This document shows, in pieces, positions 1-7,726 of a DNA stretch of 64,000 nucleotides; the stretch's first letter is position 1; the number at the start of each line of letters is the position of its first letter. Source of the DNA: Burkholderia pyrrocinia. Its GTDB lineage: Bacteria; Pseudomonadota; Gammaproteobacteria; Burkholderiales; Burkholderiaceae. Under the pieces are notes generated by a model, which saw only the letters and a list, made by a program, of their open reading frames with translations, did no database searches and was not told the DNA's origin. Both the position numbers and the translations under genes were made by a program. The DNA lies in assembly GCF_003330765.1 (NCBI RefSeq), contig NZ_CP024902.1, positions 992,001-1,056,000 on the forward strand, in the 5' to 3' direction.

Positions 1-93
1 GTGCGGTTCGTCCTGGAAGTGACGGCATCGGCGGTCGGTCGCGTTTTTCGACTATTCTCCGAGCGGCAATCGACGATGGTTGGAACGACATGA
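1..93 (+). CDS. 3' end of an unidentified ORF
   Basis: The first frame is open from base 1 to a TGA at 91-93 (30 codons visible), so this is probably the tail of a gene that begins outside the window. The stop overlaps the ATG of the next ORF in an ATGA arrangement, which suggests translational coupling and that the frame is real. The visible residues (ending TMVGTT) carry no recognisable motif. The local base composition is less GC-rich than the core genes further right. Confidence 0.4.
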   Translation: MRFVLEVTASAVGRVFRLFSERQSTMVGTT

Positions 94-446
94 ATCCCAG
101 GCGCGTTCATTCACTGGTCCTCAAGCACTATCCAGAGATCGATTTCGTCAAGTGCGAATGGATACATCTCTTTCGGGATGGTGCTGTCGATCGAGACTTG
201 CTGCGAAAGATGCTCTCCACGATCGGGGCCGATGATTTCATCGTCCACGTCCGTCGAAAGGTCGGTGATTTCTTGCCGATGGAGGCGGCACTCGATTTCA
301 TTGCCGAGAACATTGGGAAGAGCTATATCAGGATCGCAGATAGAGCCTTCACCGGCTTCGTGTTCATCGCAAACAACAGTGTTGCGGCAACCTGGCCGCA
401 GCGCCTGACACATAGCCAGATCGATCTGCTGAAGAGCCGAAAATGA
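90..446 (+). CDS. hypothetical protein, possible immunity-type protein
   Basis: A 118-aa soluble protein with no signal peptide or membrane segment. The ATG overlaps the previous stop (ATGA at 90-93) and its own stop overlaps the next start (443-446), so three ORFs form a tightly coupled cluster. I do not recognise a named family. Size, acidic/aromatic composition (YIRIADRAFTGFVFI) and coupling resemble small immunity proteins of polymorphic toxin loci, but that is only an inference. GC content is clearly below the rest of the window, in line with horizontal acquisition. Confidence 0.6.
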   Translation: MNPRRVHSLVLKHYPEIDFVKCEWIHLFRDGAVDRDLLRKMLSTIGADDFIVHVRRKVGDFLPMEAALDFIAENIGKSYIRIADRAFTGFVFIANNSVAATWPQRLTHSQIDLLKSRK

Positions 447-847
447 ACCGCCCACTCTCAGCTTTCGAGATGTCGCTCGCTCGCTGGATGCTGGAGCACG
501 GCGAACCGGAGGCACGAGCGTTTCTTGAGCAACTCGCAGTAGCAGAGGTTATGCCGTGGCGCTGCCCCTGCGGTTGCGCAAGCATCAATTTTCAGATCAA
601 GGGTAGCCAGCCTGCTGCGCCCGGGGCCGGGGTGCATGTTCTCGGAGATTTTGTCTTTGGTCCAGACGAGCGGCCAGCAGGGATCTTCATTTACGAGTGC
701 GCTGGTTTATTGAGTGGTGTCGAAGTTTACGGAATGGCCGGCAACGCTCCCGCAGATTTACCCCGAGAGGACACGCTTCGCTCTTTTACGGCTGCTGCGC
801 CTATGCCAGGGACGGCGCTCTCGCAGGCGAGCCCGTGTCGAAAATAG
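443..847 (+). CDS. hypothetical protein with Cys-rich CPCGCAS motif
   Basis: A 134-aa protein starting at the ATG that overlaps the preceding stop. The N-terminal half reads as an amphipathic helix (FEMSLARWMLEHGEPEARAF) followed by a CPCGCASINF segment and a predicted beta-rich part (VHVLGDFVFGPDERPAGIFIYE). The paired cysteines could bind a metal, but nothing else supports a function. The last ~25 residues look unlike an ordered C-terminus, so a late frameshift is possible. It is the last gene of the low-GC cluster; product and role are unknown. Confidence 0.55.
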   Translation: MNRPLSAFEMSLARWMLEHGEPEARAFLEQLAVAEVMPWRCPCGCASINFQIKGSQPAAPGAGVHVLGDFVFGPDERPAGIFIYECAGLLSGVEVYGMAGNAPADLPREDTLRSFTAAAPMPGTALSQASPCRK

Positions 848-936
848 ACGAGTCGGTGTCGGAAGCATACAAGTCCCGACAACGCTTTCGAACTAACGTG
901 ATAGACCTCTTATCCGATCGTTTGTCTGGAGCTGAC

Positions 937-1281
937 ATGTCCGATTTCATCACCGTTCTGCGCGAAACCTGCCCGACCCCGGTCCTTGACGCGACCAAGT
1001 GGAAGCGCATCGGCGGCGATCCGCACACCGTGAACCTCAACGCCTACGTCTCCAGGGACGGCAGCAAGATCATGGGCACCTGGATCTGCACGCCGGGCAA
1101 GTTCGAGGTGAACTACGAGAAATGGGAGTACTGCCACTTTCTCGACGGCTACTGCATCATCACGCCGGAAGGCGAGGAGTCGGTGCACCTGAAAGCCGGC
1201 GATGTGTTCGTGATCGAACCCGGCATGAAAGGGACCTGGGAAGTGGTGGAGACGGTGCGCAAGTACTTCGTCTTCGCCTGA
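937..1281 (+). CDS. cupin domain protein (Cupin_3/DUF861 type)
   Basis: A 114-aa single-domain cupin. The ATG at 937 is chosen because the recognisable fold begins at MSDFITVLRE and a GGAG lies just upstream; longer upstream extensions of the frame read as noise. The cupin core is visible as WEYCHFLDGYCIITPEGE and HLKAGDVFVIEPGMKGTWEVVE, the pattern of the small family related to ureidoglycine aminohydrolase and EutQ cupins. Members often bind a metal and act on small molecules, but the substrate cannot be told. It stands alone between the low-GC cluster and a decayed region. Confidence 0.8.
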   Translation: MSDFITVLRETCPTPVLDATKWKRIGGDPHTVNLNAYVSRDGSKIMGTWICTPGKFEVNYEKWEYCHFLDGYCIITPEGEESVHLKAGDVFVIEPGMKGTWEVVETVRKYFVFA

Positions 1282-1349
1282 GCGGGCCTGTAGATTCGAT
1301 CCACGCATATCGTCGTCGTCCGGATACCTTCCCGGTTCGCGACCTCTGT

Positions 1350-1556
1350 CATCGCGGCTCGCAGCACGTCGTTGCCGCGCTCGCGCTCGGCGGCGCGGAA
1401 GTCAATCCGTTCGCGTTCCAACCGTTCAGCGGACTGGCCGATGGTGAACGCGTCGACGCAGGGAATGCGGCCGTGCCGCAAGCGCCGGGCATCGGCTTCG
1501 AGCTTCATGCCGACGCGCACAACGCGTTTCGCCCGGTTCGGGCCGCTGACGCCTAA
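1350..1556 (+). pseudogene. C-terminal remnant of an enolase-superfamily enzyme
   Basis: The plus-strand frame ending in TAA at 1554-1556 reads HRGSQHVVAALALGGAEVNP... then VPQAPGIGFELHADAH, which resembles the end of mandelate-racemase/muconate-lactonising enzymes (the closing VPxxPGIGFE element). No start codon with ribosome site and no N-terminal capping or barrel domain precedes it, because the cupin ends at 1281. I read it as the tail of a deleted gene. The left boundary is approximate and the family call is tentative. Confidence 0.4.
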
Positions 1557-1750
1557 AGCGCGTCGATCGCGAAACGAACCGCGAAGCCGAGCATCATCAC
1601 CGCGACGAAAAAATCGAGTACACGCCAAGCGAGCACACGAGCGAACCATGCACGGCACGCGCGCGCGCCATAGGCGAGCATCAGGAACCACGCGAGCGAG
1701 GCCGTCATCGCGCCGATCGCAAACGGCGCTCGCGCACCGGCGGCCGGCCC
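1553..1750 (-). pseudogene. C-terminal remnant of a LysE/ArgO amino-acid exporter
   Basis: On the minus strand the frame ending at 1553 contains FAIGAMTASLAWFLMLAYGA and then WRVLDFFVAVMMLGFAVRFA, the last two membrane segments typical of the ArgO/LysE exporter family (usually ~200 aa). Only about 60-70 residues remain; upstream, the frame runs into unrelated sequence and then the end of the LysR gene at 1776. The remnant overlaps the facing enolase-type remnant by 4 bp. Together they suggest a deletion that fused or eroded two gene ends. Confidence 0.6.
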
Positions 1751-1775
1751 GATCGCGGTCAACGCGCCGCGCCGG

Positions 1776-2705
1776 TCACACGCGGCCGGCATCGCCGTCC
1801 GCCCACTCGGGCCGTCGCCCGAGCGTATCGAACAGCCGCACGATCTCGGCCTTCACCTTCTGCACCGCGTTGCTGACGAGCGCCGTATCGTGCCAGCACA
1901 GCGACAGGTCGCGCGCGAACAGCCGGTGCGCGACCGTCGACAGCTTGAGCTTGCGTTCCTCGATCTCGACGTGCGCGGCCGTCCACGGCAGGATCGTCAC
2001 GCCGAGCTGCGCCATCACGGCTGCGAACAGCAGCCCGGTCGAGCTCGCCTCGAAGCTGATCTCGTACGACAGCCCGGCCTCGCGCATTGCCCAGTCGACG
2101 CGGTTGCGGATCGTGTTCGGCGCGCTCGGCAGCACGAGCGGCATTCGCGCGATCGCGTCGAGCGGTACGGGATCGCCCTGCACCGGAAACTCGGGCCACG
2201 TGATCAGGTACAGCGTTTCCGTCAGCAGCCGGTGGATCGCGATGCCGCGCGTGTCGACCGCGTCGACGACGATCGCGAGATCGAGCCGAGTGCGTTCGAG
2301 CAGCGTGTCGAGATCGGCGCTCGGCGCCTCGATCAGCTCCAGCATGATGCCCGGATAGCGGTCGCGCACCGCGCGCGCGAGCGGGATGGCCAGCACGCGC
2401 GCGGTGCTCGACGGCATCCCGACCGTCACGCGGCCCTGCGGCGTATCGGCGTCGCGGCGCAGCAGCTCGCGCGTGCCGTCGGCCTGGCGCAGCAGTTCGA
2501 GCGCGTGCTGGTACAGCGTGCGGCCGGCGGCGGTCGGCGCGACGCCGCGCACGCTCCGTTCGAGCAGTTGCATCCCGAGATCCTGTTCGAGATTGCGCAT
2601 CTGCTGGCTCACCGCCGGCTGCGCGACATGCAGCGCCTCGCTCGCATGCGTGACGTTGCCGCATTCGACGACCTTCACGAAATAGCGCAACTGTCTCAAG
2701 TCCAT
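1776..2705 (-). CDS. LysR-family transcriptional regulator
   Basis: A 309-aa LysR-type regulator starting at MDLRQLRYFVKVVECGNVTH; an upstream in-frame ATG at 2738 would add 11 residues unlike the family. Residues ~1-60 form the winged helix-turn-helix (ASEALHVAQPAVSQQMRNLE) and ~90-300 the periplasmic-binding-like effector domain. It is transcribed divergently from the transporter/CoA-transferase/decarboxylase operon that starts at 2876. It is therefore the likely activator of that operon, with a carboxylic acid or its CoA ester as probable inducer (inferred). The DNA between them has an AT-rich dyad. Confidence 0.92.
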   Translation of the reverse strand: MDLRQLRYFVKVVECGNVTHASEALHVAQPAVSQQMRNLEQDLGMQLLERSVRGVAPTAAGRTLYQHALELLRQADGTRELLRRDADTPQGRVTVGMPSSTARVLAIPLARAVRDRYPGIMLELIEAPSADLDTLLERTRLDLAIVVDAVDTRGIAIHRLLTETLYLITWPEFPVQGDPVPLDAIARMPLVLPSAPNTIRNRVDWAMREAGLSYEISFEASSTGLLFAAVMAQLGVTILPWTAAHVEIEERKLKLSTVAHRLFARDLSLCWHDTALVSNAVQKVKAEIVRLFDTLGRRPEWADGDAGRV

Positions 2706-2755
2706 CGCCGCCGCCTCCCGATGCAAGCCATAAGCCAATCCGATCGAGCAAGATG

Positions 2756-2794
2756 AATATCATATTTTTCCCCGATCGATGGTGTTTCTATACT
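2756..2794 (+). promoter_or_regulatory. candidate LysR-controlled promoter of the MFS operon
   Basis: Between the divergent LysR and MFS genes lies the dyad AATAT-C-ATATT (2756-2766), directly before a poor -35 region (TTTTCC, 2766-2771) and, 17 bp on, a good -10 box TATACT (2789-2794). A strong -10 with a weak -35 overlapped by a short AT-rich dyad is the usual layout of an activator-dependent LysR promoter. The transcript leader would run about 75 bp to the ATG at 2876. Confidence 0.5.
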
Positions 2795-2875
2795 CGTCTC
2801 ACAAAAGAGCCAGCCTGCCGGCCATCCCGGACCGGACGCGGCAAAAGCGCCGGCCTCGCCGGCAAGGAGACGAAG

Positions 2876-4198
2876 ATGTTCAAGGCGATCGACGCGTCGG
2901 CGGCCGGCGTGAAGCCGCGGCGCACGCCGCTCACGCGCGAGCAGGTCAAGGGCTTCTGGGCCGTGTATGCGGGCTGGGTGCTCGACGGCGTGGACTCGGT
3001 GATCTACGCGCTCGTGCTGATTCCCGCACTGACCGAATTGCTGCCGGCATCCGGCATCGCGGCGACGCCCGCGAATCTCGGCATGTATGGCTCGATCCTG
3101 TTCGCACTGTTCCTGATTGGCTGGGGGCTGTCGTTCATCTGGGGGCCGCTGGCCGATCGTTTCGGCCGCGTGCGCACGCTCGCGGCGAGCATCCTGATCT
3201 ATTCGGTGTTCACGGGCGCGGCCGCGTTCGTGCACGACGTGTGGGCGCTGGCCGCGTGCCGGCTGCTCGCCGGGATCGGCGTCGGCGGCGAATGGGCGCT
3301 TGCGGGCACCTACGTCGCCGAGAGCTGGCCGGAAGACCGCCGCAAGATGGGCGCCGGCTACCTGCAGACGGGCTACTACTTCGGCTTCTTCATCGCGGCC
3401 TGCCTGAACTATACGATCGGTGCGACCTACGGCTGGCGCGCGATGTTCCTGTGCGGGCTCGCTCCCGCGCTGCTCGCGGTGTTCACCGTGATGCGCGTGA
3501 AGGAGCCGGGGCAGTGGCGCCGGCACGATGCGCGCGACGGCGACGTGGCCGACGCGCGGCGCGCGCATCCGCTGCGCGAGATCTTCGCGCCGGCCCTCCT
3601 GCGCCGCACGCTGACGAGCGCGAGCCTGGTCGGCGTCGCGATCGTCGGGCTGTGGGCCGGCTCGGTCTACGAGGCGAGCGCGGTCAGCACGCTGGCGGCG
3701 CGCGCGGGCATCGATCACATCGGCGCGATGCGGCTCGCGTCGATCGGCGCGGCGATCCTGTCGTGCGCGACGATCGCCGGCTGCCTGGTCGCGCCGTGGC
3801 TCTCGGAACGGCTCGGCCGGCGTACCGCGCTCGGCGTGTATTTCGCGGGCATGGCCGGTGCGATCGTCTTCGCGTTCGGCTGGGCGTTCTACCAGCCGAA
3901 CGGGCTCACGGCATTCATGGTGTCGCTCGCGTTCCTCGGTTTCTTCGGCGGCAACTTCGCGATCTTCTCGCTGTGGCTGCCCGAGCAGTATCCGACGCGC
4001 GTGCGGGCGACCGCGTTCGCGTTCAACGCGTCGGCTGGCCGCTTCATCGGCGCGGGCGTGAACTTCCTGCTCGGCGCCGCGATTCACGGCTACGGTTCGC
4101 TCGGCGTGCCGGTCGCATGGACAGCGGCCGTGTTCGTGCTCGGCATCCTGATCCTGCCGTTCGCGGTCGAAACGCGCCACCAGACGCTACCCGAATGA
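2876..4198 (+). CDS. MFS transporter, metabolite:H+ symporter type
   Basis: A 440-aa inner-membrane permease of the major facilitator superfamily with about 12 hydrophobic segments. The ATG at 2876 follows an AAGGAG ribosome site at 2864-2869. The loop 2-3 signature is visible (GPLADRFGRVRTLAASILIY), as is WALAGTYVAESWPEDRRKMG after TM4. The pattern is that of proton-coupled importers of aromatic or other organic acids. It is the first gene of an operon with a CoA-transferase and a decarboxylase, so it probably imports the acid they process. The exact substrate is not deducible. Confidence 0.88.
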   Translation: MFKAIDASAAGVKPRRTPLTREQVKGFWAVYAGWVLDGVDSVIYALVLIPALTELLPASGIAATPANLGMYGSILFALFLIGWGLSFIWGPLADRFGRVRTLAASILIYSVFTGAAAFVHDVWALAACRLLAGIGVGGEWALAGTYVAESWPEDRRKMGAGYLQTGYYFGFFIAACLNYTIGATYGWRAMFLCGLAPALLAVFTVMRVKEPGQWRRHDARDGDVADARRAHPLREIFAPALLRRTLTSASLVGVAIVGLWAGSVYEASAVSTLAARAGIDHIGAMRLASIGAAILSCATIAGCLVAPWLSERLGRRTALGVYFAGMAGAIVFAFGWAFYQPNGLTAFMVSLAFLGFFGGNFAIFSLWLPEQYPTRVRATAFAFNASAGRFIGAGVNFLLGAAIHGYGSLGVPVAWTAAVFVLGILILPFAVETRHQTLPE

Positions 4199-4259
4199 GC
4201 GGTGCGCCGCCGTCGCCCGAACACACGCAACATCCCGTCATCAATATCAGGAGTCCGGA

Positions 4260-5483
4260 ATGCAGGCATTAAAAGGAATCAGGGTCGTCGATCTGAGTCG
4301 CGCGCTGTCGGGGCCGTTCTGCTCGATGGTGCTCGCCGATCTCGGCGCCGACGTGATCAAGGTCGAGTCGGGGCCGAACGGCGACATGAGCCGCGCATGG
4401 GGGCCGTTCGATCGCGGCGTGAGCACCTACTACCTGTCCTGCAACCGCAACAAGCGCGGCATCTGCGTGGATTTCCGGCAACCGGCCGGCCTCGACGTCG
4501 TGCGGCGGCTGATCGCGCAGGCCGACGTCGTGATCGAGAATTTCAAGGCCGGCACGATGGACGCGATGGGGCTCGGCTATGACGCGCTGAGTGCGCGCGA
4601 TCCGCGGCTCGTGATGGGCAGCGTCACCGCGTTCGGCCCGCGCGGCCCGTTGCGCGACTGGCCGGGTTTCGACCAGATCGCGCAGGGCTATGCGGGGCTG
4701 ATGAGCCTGACCGGCTTCCCCGATGGCGAGCCGACCCGCACGGGCACCGCGATCGGCGATCTCAGCTCGGGGATGTGGGTCGCGACCGGCGTGATGGCCG
4801 CGCTGTTCGAACGCGAGCGCACGGGGCGCGGCCAGCATGTCGGCACGTCGCTGCTCGAAAGCCTCGTCGCGCTGCTGAGCGTGCACGGGCAACGCTATCT
4901 GAGCCTCGGCGACGTACCGCGCCGCACCGGCAATGCGCATGCGGTGATCGCGCCGTACGGCGTGTTCGAGACGGCCGATGGGCCGCTCAACCTCGCGCCG
5001 ATCACGACCGACATGTGGTTGCGGCTGTGCCAGTTGCTGGACCTGCCCGAGCTGCCGAGCGATCCGCGCTTCGCGACCAACGATGCGCGCGTCGAGCACC
5101 GCGACGCGCTGAAAGCCTTGCTCGAAAGCCGGCTGCGCACGCGCGGCAAGCGCGAATGGACGCAGCGTTTCGTCGAGGCCGGGCTGCCGGCCGGGCCGAT
5201 CAATACGCTCGACGAAGTGTTCGACGATCCGCAGCTCGCGCATTGCGGGCTGGTCGAACCGGTTGCGCATCCGACGCTCGGCATGCTGCGTCAGGTCGTC
5301 ACGCCGCTCGGCGGGATGGGCGACGACGTGCCGGCGCCGCGCACGCGCCATGCGCCGCCGCTGCTCGGCGAGCATACGGTCGACGTGCTGCGCGAAGCGG
5401 GCTACGGCGACGACGCGATCGACGCGCTGCTGGCCGAACGCGCGATCTTCCAGGCGGAAGCGGTGGCGGAGGCCGTGCAATGA
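4260..5483 (+). CDS. CaiB/BaiF-family (class III) CoA-transferase
   Basis: A 407-aa family III CoA-transferase. The N-terminal signature is present (GIRVVDLSRALSGPFCSMVL, then ADLGADVIKVESGPNGDMSR), and the catalytic aspartate lies in TAIGDLSSGMW at about residue 167. ATG 4260 follows CAGGAGT. These enzymes move CoA between carboxylic acids. Here the gene is 61 bp behind the importer and overlaps the decarboxylase by ATGA, so it most likely activates the imported acid to the CoA ester used by the next enzyme. Confidence 0.88.
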   Translation: MQALKGIRVVDLSRALSGPFCSMVLADLGADVIKVESGPNGDMSRAWGPFDRGVSTYYLSCNRNKRGICVDFRQPAGLDVVRRLIAQADVVIENFKAGTMDAMGLGYDALSARDPRLVMGSVTAFGPRGPLRDWPGFDQIAQGYAGLMSLTGFPDGEPTRTGTAIGDLSSGMWVATGVMAALFERERTGRGQHVGTSLLESLVALLSVHGQRYLSLGDVPRRTGNAHAVIAPYGVFETADGPLNLAPITTDMWLRLCQLLDLPELPSDPRFATNDARVEHRDALKALLESRLRTRGKREWTQRFVEAGLPAGPINTLDEVFDDPQLAHCGLVEPVAHPTLGMLRQVVTPLGGMGDDVPAPRTRHAPPLLGEHTVDVLREAGYGDDAIDALLAERAIFQAEAVAEAVQ

Positions 5484-6289
5484 GCGACCTGACGAAACAC
5501 GACAGCGCGTCGTACGTGACGGTCGACATGGTCGGCGAGCGGATCGCGCGTGTGCGGTTCTCGAATCCGGCGCGGCGGCACGCGCTCGACGCGCCGTTGC
5601 TCGATGCGCTCGTCGCGCGCCTCGATGCGCTTGCCGAGCATCGTCCGCCGCCCGTCGTGATCCTGTCGAACGACGGCAGCGGCGACGTGTGGAGCGCGGG
5701 GCACGACCTGCGCGAACTGGCCGACGACCGCGATCCGCTCGCGTACGGCAAGCCGCTCGAACGGGCGCTGCGGCGCGTGCGGACCTATCCGGGCGCGGTG
5801 ATCGCGGCGGTGGCGGGGTCGGCGTGGGGCGGAGCGGTCGATCTCGTGATGAGCTGTGACCTCGTCGTCGCGGCGCGCGACGCGCGTTTCGCGATGACGC
5901 CCGCGAACATCGGCCTGCCGTATTCGACGAGCGGCCTGCTACGCTTCTACGACAACCTGCCGATCCACGTGCTGAAGGAAATGTTCTTCTGTGCGCAGCC
6001 GCTCGATGCGGAGCGCGCCGCGCATCACGGGCTCGTGAACCGGCTGGCCGAAGCGGGCGGCGTCGACGACGCGGCGCTCGACGTCGCGCGCACGATTGCC
6101 GCGAAGGCGCCGCTCGCGGTGCACGCCGTGAAGGAGCAGTTGCGCGTGCTGCAGGACGCGCGGCCGTTGCCGGTCGACGCGTTCGAACGGATTGCCGAGT
6201 TGCGCCGGCACGCGTGCGAAGGCGCGGATTTCGACGAAGGGCTGCGCGCGTTCGCGGAGCGCCGCGCGCCGGTGTTTCGCGGCGTCTAG
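5480..6289 (+). CDS. methylmalonyl-CoA decarboxylase-like enoyl-CoA hydratase family protein
   Basis: A 269-aa crotonase-fold protein starting at the ATG overlapping the CoA-transferase stop. It matches the pattern of E. coli ScpB (YgfG) rather than an ordinary hydratase: WSAGHDLRELADDRDPLAYG, GSAWGGAVDLVMSCDLVVAA, FAMTPANIGLPYS, then HVLKEMFFCAQPLDAERA and APLAVHAVKEQLRVL all align with ScpB from memory. ScpB decarboxylates methylmalonyl-CoA to propionyl-CoA. With importer and CoA-transferase the operon may degrade malonate-type diacids. Substrate is inferred; the fold is certain. Confidence 0.8.
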   Translation: MSDLTKHDSASYVTVDMVGERIARVRFSNPARRHALDAPLLDALVARLDALAEHRPPPVVILSNDGSGDVWSAGHDLRELADDRDPLAYGKPLERALRRVRTYPGAVIAAVAGSAWGGAVDLVMSCDLVVAARDARFAMTPANIGLPYSTSGLLRFYDNLPIHVLKEMFFCAQPLDAERAAHHGLVNRLAEAGGVDDAALDVARTIAAKAPLAVHAVKEQLRVLQDARPLPVDAFERIAELRRHACEGADFDEGLRAFAERRAPVFRGV

Positions 6290-6422
6290 GCAATGCGCCA
6301 CGCACGGGGGCGAGCGATCGTTCGTGACGAACGGGGTGGTGGGCAAGGCAGGACGCCGGCGCTGCGATTCAGGCGCCGGTCGCATCGTGCGCGGCCGCCA
6401 TTGCTTGCCGCGCTGCCGCGTG

Positions 6423-6962
6423 TCACATGCCGATCGCGTGCACGCCGACGAGCAGCAGTGCGCCCACCGCGATCAGCAACAGCGCATGAACGCGCGTATA
6501 CATCACGCACAGCGTCGACGCGACGGCAATCGCGCGCGCGGGCCAGCCGCCGTCCAGCACCTTCAGCAAGACCCACACCGACGCGAGGATCATGCCGGCC
6601 GCGACCGGGCGCAGGCCGGCCTCGAGCGCGACTTGCCAGCGCGTACCCTGGTGCCGCCGCCACAGGTGCGCGACGCCGTAGATCAGGAACGCGGTCGGGC
6701 CGAACAGCGCGAGCGTGGCGATCACCGCGCCCCAGAAGCCGGCTACCTGCCAGCCGATCAGCGTCGCCAGCAGCGAGCCGGGGCCCGGCGCCATCCGCGC
6801 GATCGCAAAGTCGTTCACGAATTGCGTGGCGGTCATCCAGTGATGCACGTCGACGACCTGCCGCTGGATGTCGGCGATGATCGCCTGTCCGCCGCCGATC
6901 GTCGCGATCGACAGCGGCGCGAACACGCCGAACAGCGCGGCGTAGCGTTGCGACGCGGTCAT
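6423..6962 (-). CDS. chromate transporter, short-chain ChrA subunit (second of pair)
   Basis: A 179-aa CHR-domain membrane protein beginning MTASQRYAALFGVFAPLSIA. CHR features include IGGGQAIIADIQRQVVDVHH near the N-terminus and FAIARMAPGPGSLLATLIGW. Its start overlaps the stop of the upstream CHR gene (TCAT, 6959-6962), so the two single-domain proteins are co-translated. Such short-chain pairs work together as a chromate exporter, with each half equivalent to one half of a fused ChrA. No chromate regulator gene (chrB) is adjacent. Confidence 0.85.
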   Translation of the reverse strand: MTASQRYAALFGVFAPLSIATIGGGQAIIADIQRQVVDVHHWMTATQFVNDFAIARMAPGPGSLLATLIGWQVAGFWGAVIATLALFGPTAFLIYGVAHLWRRHQGTRWQVALEAGLRPVAAGMILASVWVLLKVLDGGWPARAIAVASTLCVMYTRVHALLLIAVGALLLVGVHAIGM

Positions 6963-7570
6963 GGCGTGTCGCTCCCGCCCGAGGCCGCGGCCGCGCGGCG
7001 GTATTCGAGCGCGACGCTCAGCGCGCCGCCGATCAGTACGGTCCACACGAGCGGCCAGTGCAGCACGGCAACCGACACGAAGGTGAGTGCCATCACCGCG
7101 AACGGCAGCGCGCGGCGCGGCAGCCGGCGCACGGCGGTGATCGCCATCGAGATCGACAACCCGATCGCCGCGGCCGCCGCGCCGGCGAGCGCGACATGCG
7201 TGAGCGGAAAGCGCGTGAGGGTCGAGAACGCCACGCCGAACAGCACGATCAGCACGGCCGGCGGCGCGATGATGCCGGTGAAGCCGGCCACCGCGCCGCG
7301 CCATCCGGCGAGCCGGTAGCCGATCCAGATCGCGAGGTTCTTCACGTTGACGCCCGGCAGCGCCTGCGACAGCGCGAGGCCGTTGAGGAACGCTTCTTCG
7401 TCGAGCCAGCGCCGCTCGTATACGAAGTCGCGCATCATCCGCCCGCTCAGCCCGCCGCCGAAGCTGGTCAGGCCGATCTGCGCGAACACGACGAACAGCG
7501 CGAGGATGCCGGGCGGCGGCGCATCGCCGGCGGGTGGCGCCGATGGGGGCGTGGCGTAGGGCGAGGGCAT
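6959..7570 (-). CDS. chromate transporter, short-chain ChrA subunit (first of pair)
   Basis: A 203-aa inner-membrane protein. I start it at the ATG at 7570 (MPSPYATPPSAPPAG, a Pro-rich N-terminus); an upstream in-frame start at 7663 would add 31 residues not typical of the family. The CHR signature is FAQIGLTSFGGGLSGRMMRD, followed by RRWLDEEAFLNGLALSQALP and GVNVKNLAIWIGYRLAGWRG. It forms a two-gene unit with the downstream CHR subunit and probably dimerises with it in the membrane to expel chromate. Substrate is inferred from the family. Confidence 0.85.
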   Translation of the reverse strand: MPSPYATPPSAPPAGDAPPPGILALFVVFAQIGLTSFGGGLSGRMMRDFVYERRWLDEEAFLNGLALSQALPGVNVKNLAIWIGYRLAGWRGAVAGFTGIIAPPAVLIVLFGVAFSTLTRFPLTHVALAGAAAAAIGLSISMAITAVRRLPRRALPFAVMALTFVSVAVLHWPLVWTVLIGGALSVALEYRRAAAASGGSDTP

Positions 7571-7726
7571 CGGGCAGGCAGCGCGTGGCGATTGGGCGGG
7601 CGCCCATGTTAGCAAGAGGCGCCTGTCAGCACGCTGACATGGGTTCCGCACGGGTGTAATCAAAACCCGCAGCCGATTCGACGAGCACCATCCGGTGCGC
7701 CCCCGCGCGGTTGCGGACCGGCGCTG

